Shown here: piece after piece, positions 55,855 through 57,790 of the stretch
Layout of the letters: each line of letters starts with the position of its first letter
Position numbering within the stretch: position 1 is the stretch's first letter
Origin: Gymnopus androsaceus JB14
Taxonomy: Eukaryota; Basidiomycota; Agaricomycetes; Agaricales; Omphalotaceae
Length of the DNA: 57,790 nucleotides
NCBI GenBank assembly: GCA_009733575.1
Contig: ML769773.1
Location: forward strand, 1-57,790
Direction: 5' to 3'
Translations under genes and position numbers: made by a program
Notes under the pieces: model-generated
Database searches by the model: none
The model's input: the letters and a program-made list of their open reading frames with translations, nothing else
What the model was told of the DNA's origin: nothing

Positions 55855-56547
55855 TCACAAGATCTTTGCGCGGAAACTATCCCTGTGTAACAAACTCCTC
55901 GCTACTCCGTCGTATGCGCTGTAGTCGAGGATGTCGAACATAGCGGATATCTGTATCAGGACACCCACCGGAGAGGACATGCCTACTTCAAACGGAAGAC
56001 CGTAAAGCATGATATCATGCTTTGGGTGATGTCCGAGATCTGTTCGCTGTTGTTGGTGTGGGGACCCGGTATAGGTAGCACGGAGGTGTTCGAACGCTAC
56101 GATAGCACCACTAAGCTCGAACGACATGTTATGAGCGGGGTGGGCAGTAAAGTCCTCGTGCTGGCTGAACCCAAGATTGTGCAACAACGACGTCAAATAA
56201 ACCCTTTTCACGAGTTCCTGACGCGTAATCTGGGTCGCAGAGGGTGTAGAGGATGGGAATCCGCTATGGAGCATTGCGAGAGAAAAGTAGTAGCATCGGA
56301 GACAATGATTGAGTAGCCATTCACGGATCGTTTTTTTGGTGAGGTCGAAGGAAGTTTTGAGATCCTCCGTTACCCCAGCGTCGACCTTCCTGAGGTCTTC
56401 CAAGCTGACATACGTTGATTGGAATTCGCTGCTGTGAAGGAAATCTGGATAGTTGGCGAGAACGGATGCATCAAATGTTGGCGGACTAGTTGGTGTAGAC
56501 ATGGTGAACGACGTTCCAATCTTTTCTGTTTTTTGGGCTGAAATCAT
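55855..56547 (-). CDS. Cyanamide-hydratase-like HD-domain protein (more complete copy, C-terminally truncated)
   Basis: A 230-codon minus-strand frame; the likely start is the second methionine, MSTPTSPPTFDASVLANYPD (56502). It resembles fungal cyanamide hydratases (DDI2/DDI3, HD superfamily), which hydrate cyanamide to urea with a bound zinc. The blocks are WLLNHCLRCYYFSLAMLHSG with the first metal-type His, then VKRVYLTSLLHNLGFS, then HNMSFELSGAIVAFEHLRAT, then SSPVGVLIQISAMFDILDYS. The HD pair reads His-Asn here and in the other copy. A deletion of about 20 bp near 55880 gives an early stop and removes the C-terminal 25-30 residues still seen in the other copy. Activity is therefore doubtful. 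Confidence 0.65.
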   Translation of the reverse strand: MISAQKTEKIGTSFTMSTPTSPPTFDASVLANYPDFLHSSEFQSTYVSLEDLRKVDAGVTEDLKTSFDLTKKTIREWLLNHCLRCYYFSLAMLHSGFPSSTPSATQITRQELVKRVYLTSLLHNLGFSQHEDFTAHPAHNMSFELSGAIVAFEHLRATYTGSPHQQQRTDLGHHPKHDIMLYGLPFEVGMSSPVGVLIQISAMFDILDYSAYDGVARSLLHRDSFRAKIL

Positions 56548-57144
56548 ACGGCTAGACGGAAAATTATCTCTCAGCAGGTTGCGAAAGAATTCAACTCAGA
56601 TTCAGCTCTGAGCCTGCTCGCCTTTATGATCAGTTCATGATTTATATTTGCAGAATGACTAGTGATATCCATCTTTGTCCCGATTAGCCGTGGTCTGAGC
56701 ATGGTCATTGGTGAGGCCTTGAAGTCTTGATTTATTTTCAATATTGGTCAAACGAGATTCTGAAGATACTGGAGGTCCTGTTATCAAAATTCGGATTTGC
56801 ACGCTTAGGCGTGGAATGAAGACGAATTAAGCTGGAACGTCGAGGTGAAGAGATATGGAATCCCGGAGGCAGATGCCAGTTTGCAAGGCATGTTATTCTC
56901 TGTATGCTAGCATTCAGAGTTCTGGTGATACGTGAATACATCCTTGCGCCATTTTCTTTTTTTCATCCGCTGAGAGAAACGTTGCACTCAGATGGTATCC
57001 CAATATTTCGCCCATGATGCGACCGAATCAGGTCGCTGGACATCAGAACCAGATAATCTAATGCCACGTAAAGAATGATCTCCTCTCCCCTAGTTTCCAG
57101 TCCCACTGCCCAACCAGACTGTAACGAGCGCTAACAGCTCGGCG

Positions 57145-57690
57145 CTCAAGCGCTCAGTACTTTAGCGCTAAAAGTTATAAGCTAATCATAGGGGGCTGGC
57201 TTGTTCAGGTTGTGCACTGTGTAATATTTATAGGTCCTAATTTAGTATGGATCTCAGAGTTTTAATTGTAGACAAATAGGGGTGTGATCGACCTTCAAAA
57301 TCATAGGAGCTTCGCGAAAGACGAGAATCGCCCGTAGACTGTCTACAATTAAAACTCTGAGCTCCATACTAAATTAGGACCTATAAATATTACACAGTGC
57401 ACAACCTGAACAAGCCAGCCCATTATGGGAACTGACTGGCTCCAGGCACTTATCCTGCTTGCGAGTAGCCGTGGGGTGATAGATTTGTCATTGTGCTTCG
57501 GAACGATTGGGGGTCTACATTCCAATGAAGTGCAATGAGAAAAGCAACCTATCACCTTGACCCCTCCAGTCGTTGAACACATCTGTCAGGCCCCCAGGTG
57601 CCGACTGGGAACAGCCTAGTATCATCATGACACAAGTAAGTTCTCTCATCATATGATCGTTTGAACAGATACTGACAATTTTTTTCCCTC
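57145..57690 (-). repeat. Dispersed repeat R, copy 1, with an extra inverted arm
   Basis: Matches copy 2 (47320-47785), but between about 57183 and 57282 carries an inverted copy of its own segment 57340-57422. The arms GGGGCTGGCTTGTTCAGG (57184 on) and its reverse complement (ending about 57422) pair over about 82 bp with very few mismatches, forming a long hairpin. Copies 2 and 3 lack this arm. Confidence 0.75.
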
Positions 57691-57790
57691 GTTTCTTATT
57701 TTTCTTATTTCTCGAGTCAAAGCTTTTCTTTTTGCTCAATATTTTTGGTTGGATATGATTGATTCGCTTGTTCACACCTGAGCGTACATT
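57691..57790. other. Window edge, T-rich flank
   Basis: Pyrimidine-rich sequence beyond the duplication. Nothing recognised. Confidence 0.5.

Larger units (their letters stand above)
54914..57690. repeat. Large direct duplication, unit 2
   Basis: Second copy of the 45059-47785 segment, about 9.9 kb downstream in the same orientation. Differences are single-base changes, small indels and one insertion of an inverted arm in repeat R. Confidence 0.88.

Overview
The window comes from a filamentous fungus, almost certainly a basidiomycete of the class Agaricomycetes. The coding genes are cut by many short GT-AG introns of about 45-65 bp. Several families present are typical of, or expanded in, mushroom-forming fungi: a multi-pass membrane protein with a DAIVVWRAW motif, a TPR-CHAT protein, an O-methyltransferase with a long Ser/Pro tail, and a pair of 'F-x-I-x-x-STFN' proteins of unknown function. 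Gene models were built by hand by joining exons through GT-AG introns. Where exact exon coordinates are given, the joined length was a multiple of three. No database search was possible.

Layout. 0.4-3.2 kb: an intact HpcH/HpaI-type aldolase (+) converging on a membrane protein (-). 3.2-9.4 kb: repeat-rich, with a degenerate unknown gene, a dispersed repeat and a membrane-protein relic. 9.4-16.3 kb: a tandem duplication of an extended SDR reductase with MFS relics behind it; one SDR copy is interrupted by a 1.1 kb hAT-like element with a perfect 8-bp target duplication, the other is intact. 17.4-18.9 kb: EMC8/9 with an unusually long last intron. 19.7-28.0 kb: two paralogous lineage-specific genes of unknown function, same strand. 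29.0-36.6 kb: O-methyltransferase and a DUR3-type urea transporter. 37.9-41.2 kb: TPR-CHAT caspase-like protein. 42.1-44.0 kb: a close divergent pair of unknown genes.

45.0-57.7 kb is dominated by mobile and duplicated DNA. A roughly 2.75 kb unit (ATG12 plus a convergent cyanamide-hydratase-like HD gene plus a dispersed repeat) occurs twice in direct orientation, about 9.9 kb apart. ATG12 is intact in the first unit and frameshifted in the second. The HD gene is broken in the first unit and more open, though truncated, in the second. Between the units lie two DNA transposons of one family: a 3.5 kb element with inverted repeats of about 755 bp and a 1.2 kb element. They share termini and both have exact 6-bp target duplications. 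At least three small TIR elements are nested inside them. A truncated copy of the degenerate gene from 5-7 kb and an aldehyde dehydrogenase relic also lie in this interval.

No operon logic applies. Most neighbours look functionally unrelated. The best leads are the 6-bp-TSD transposon family, the reciprocal decay of the ATG12/HD duplicates, the HD-to-HN change in the hydratase, the paralogous pair of unknown genes, and the CHAT protein as a possible cell-death protease.
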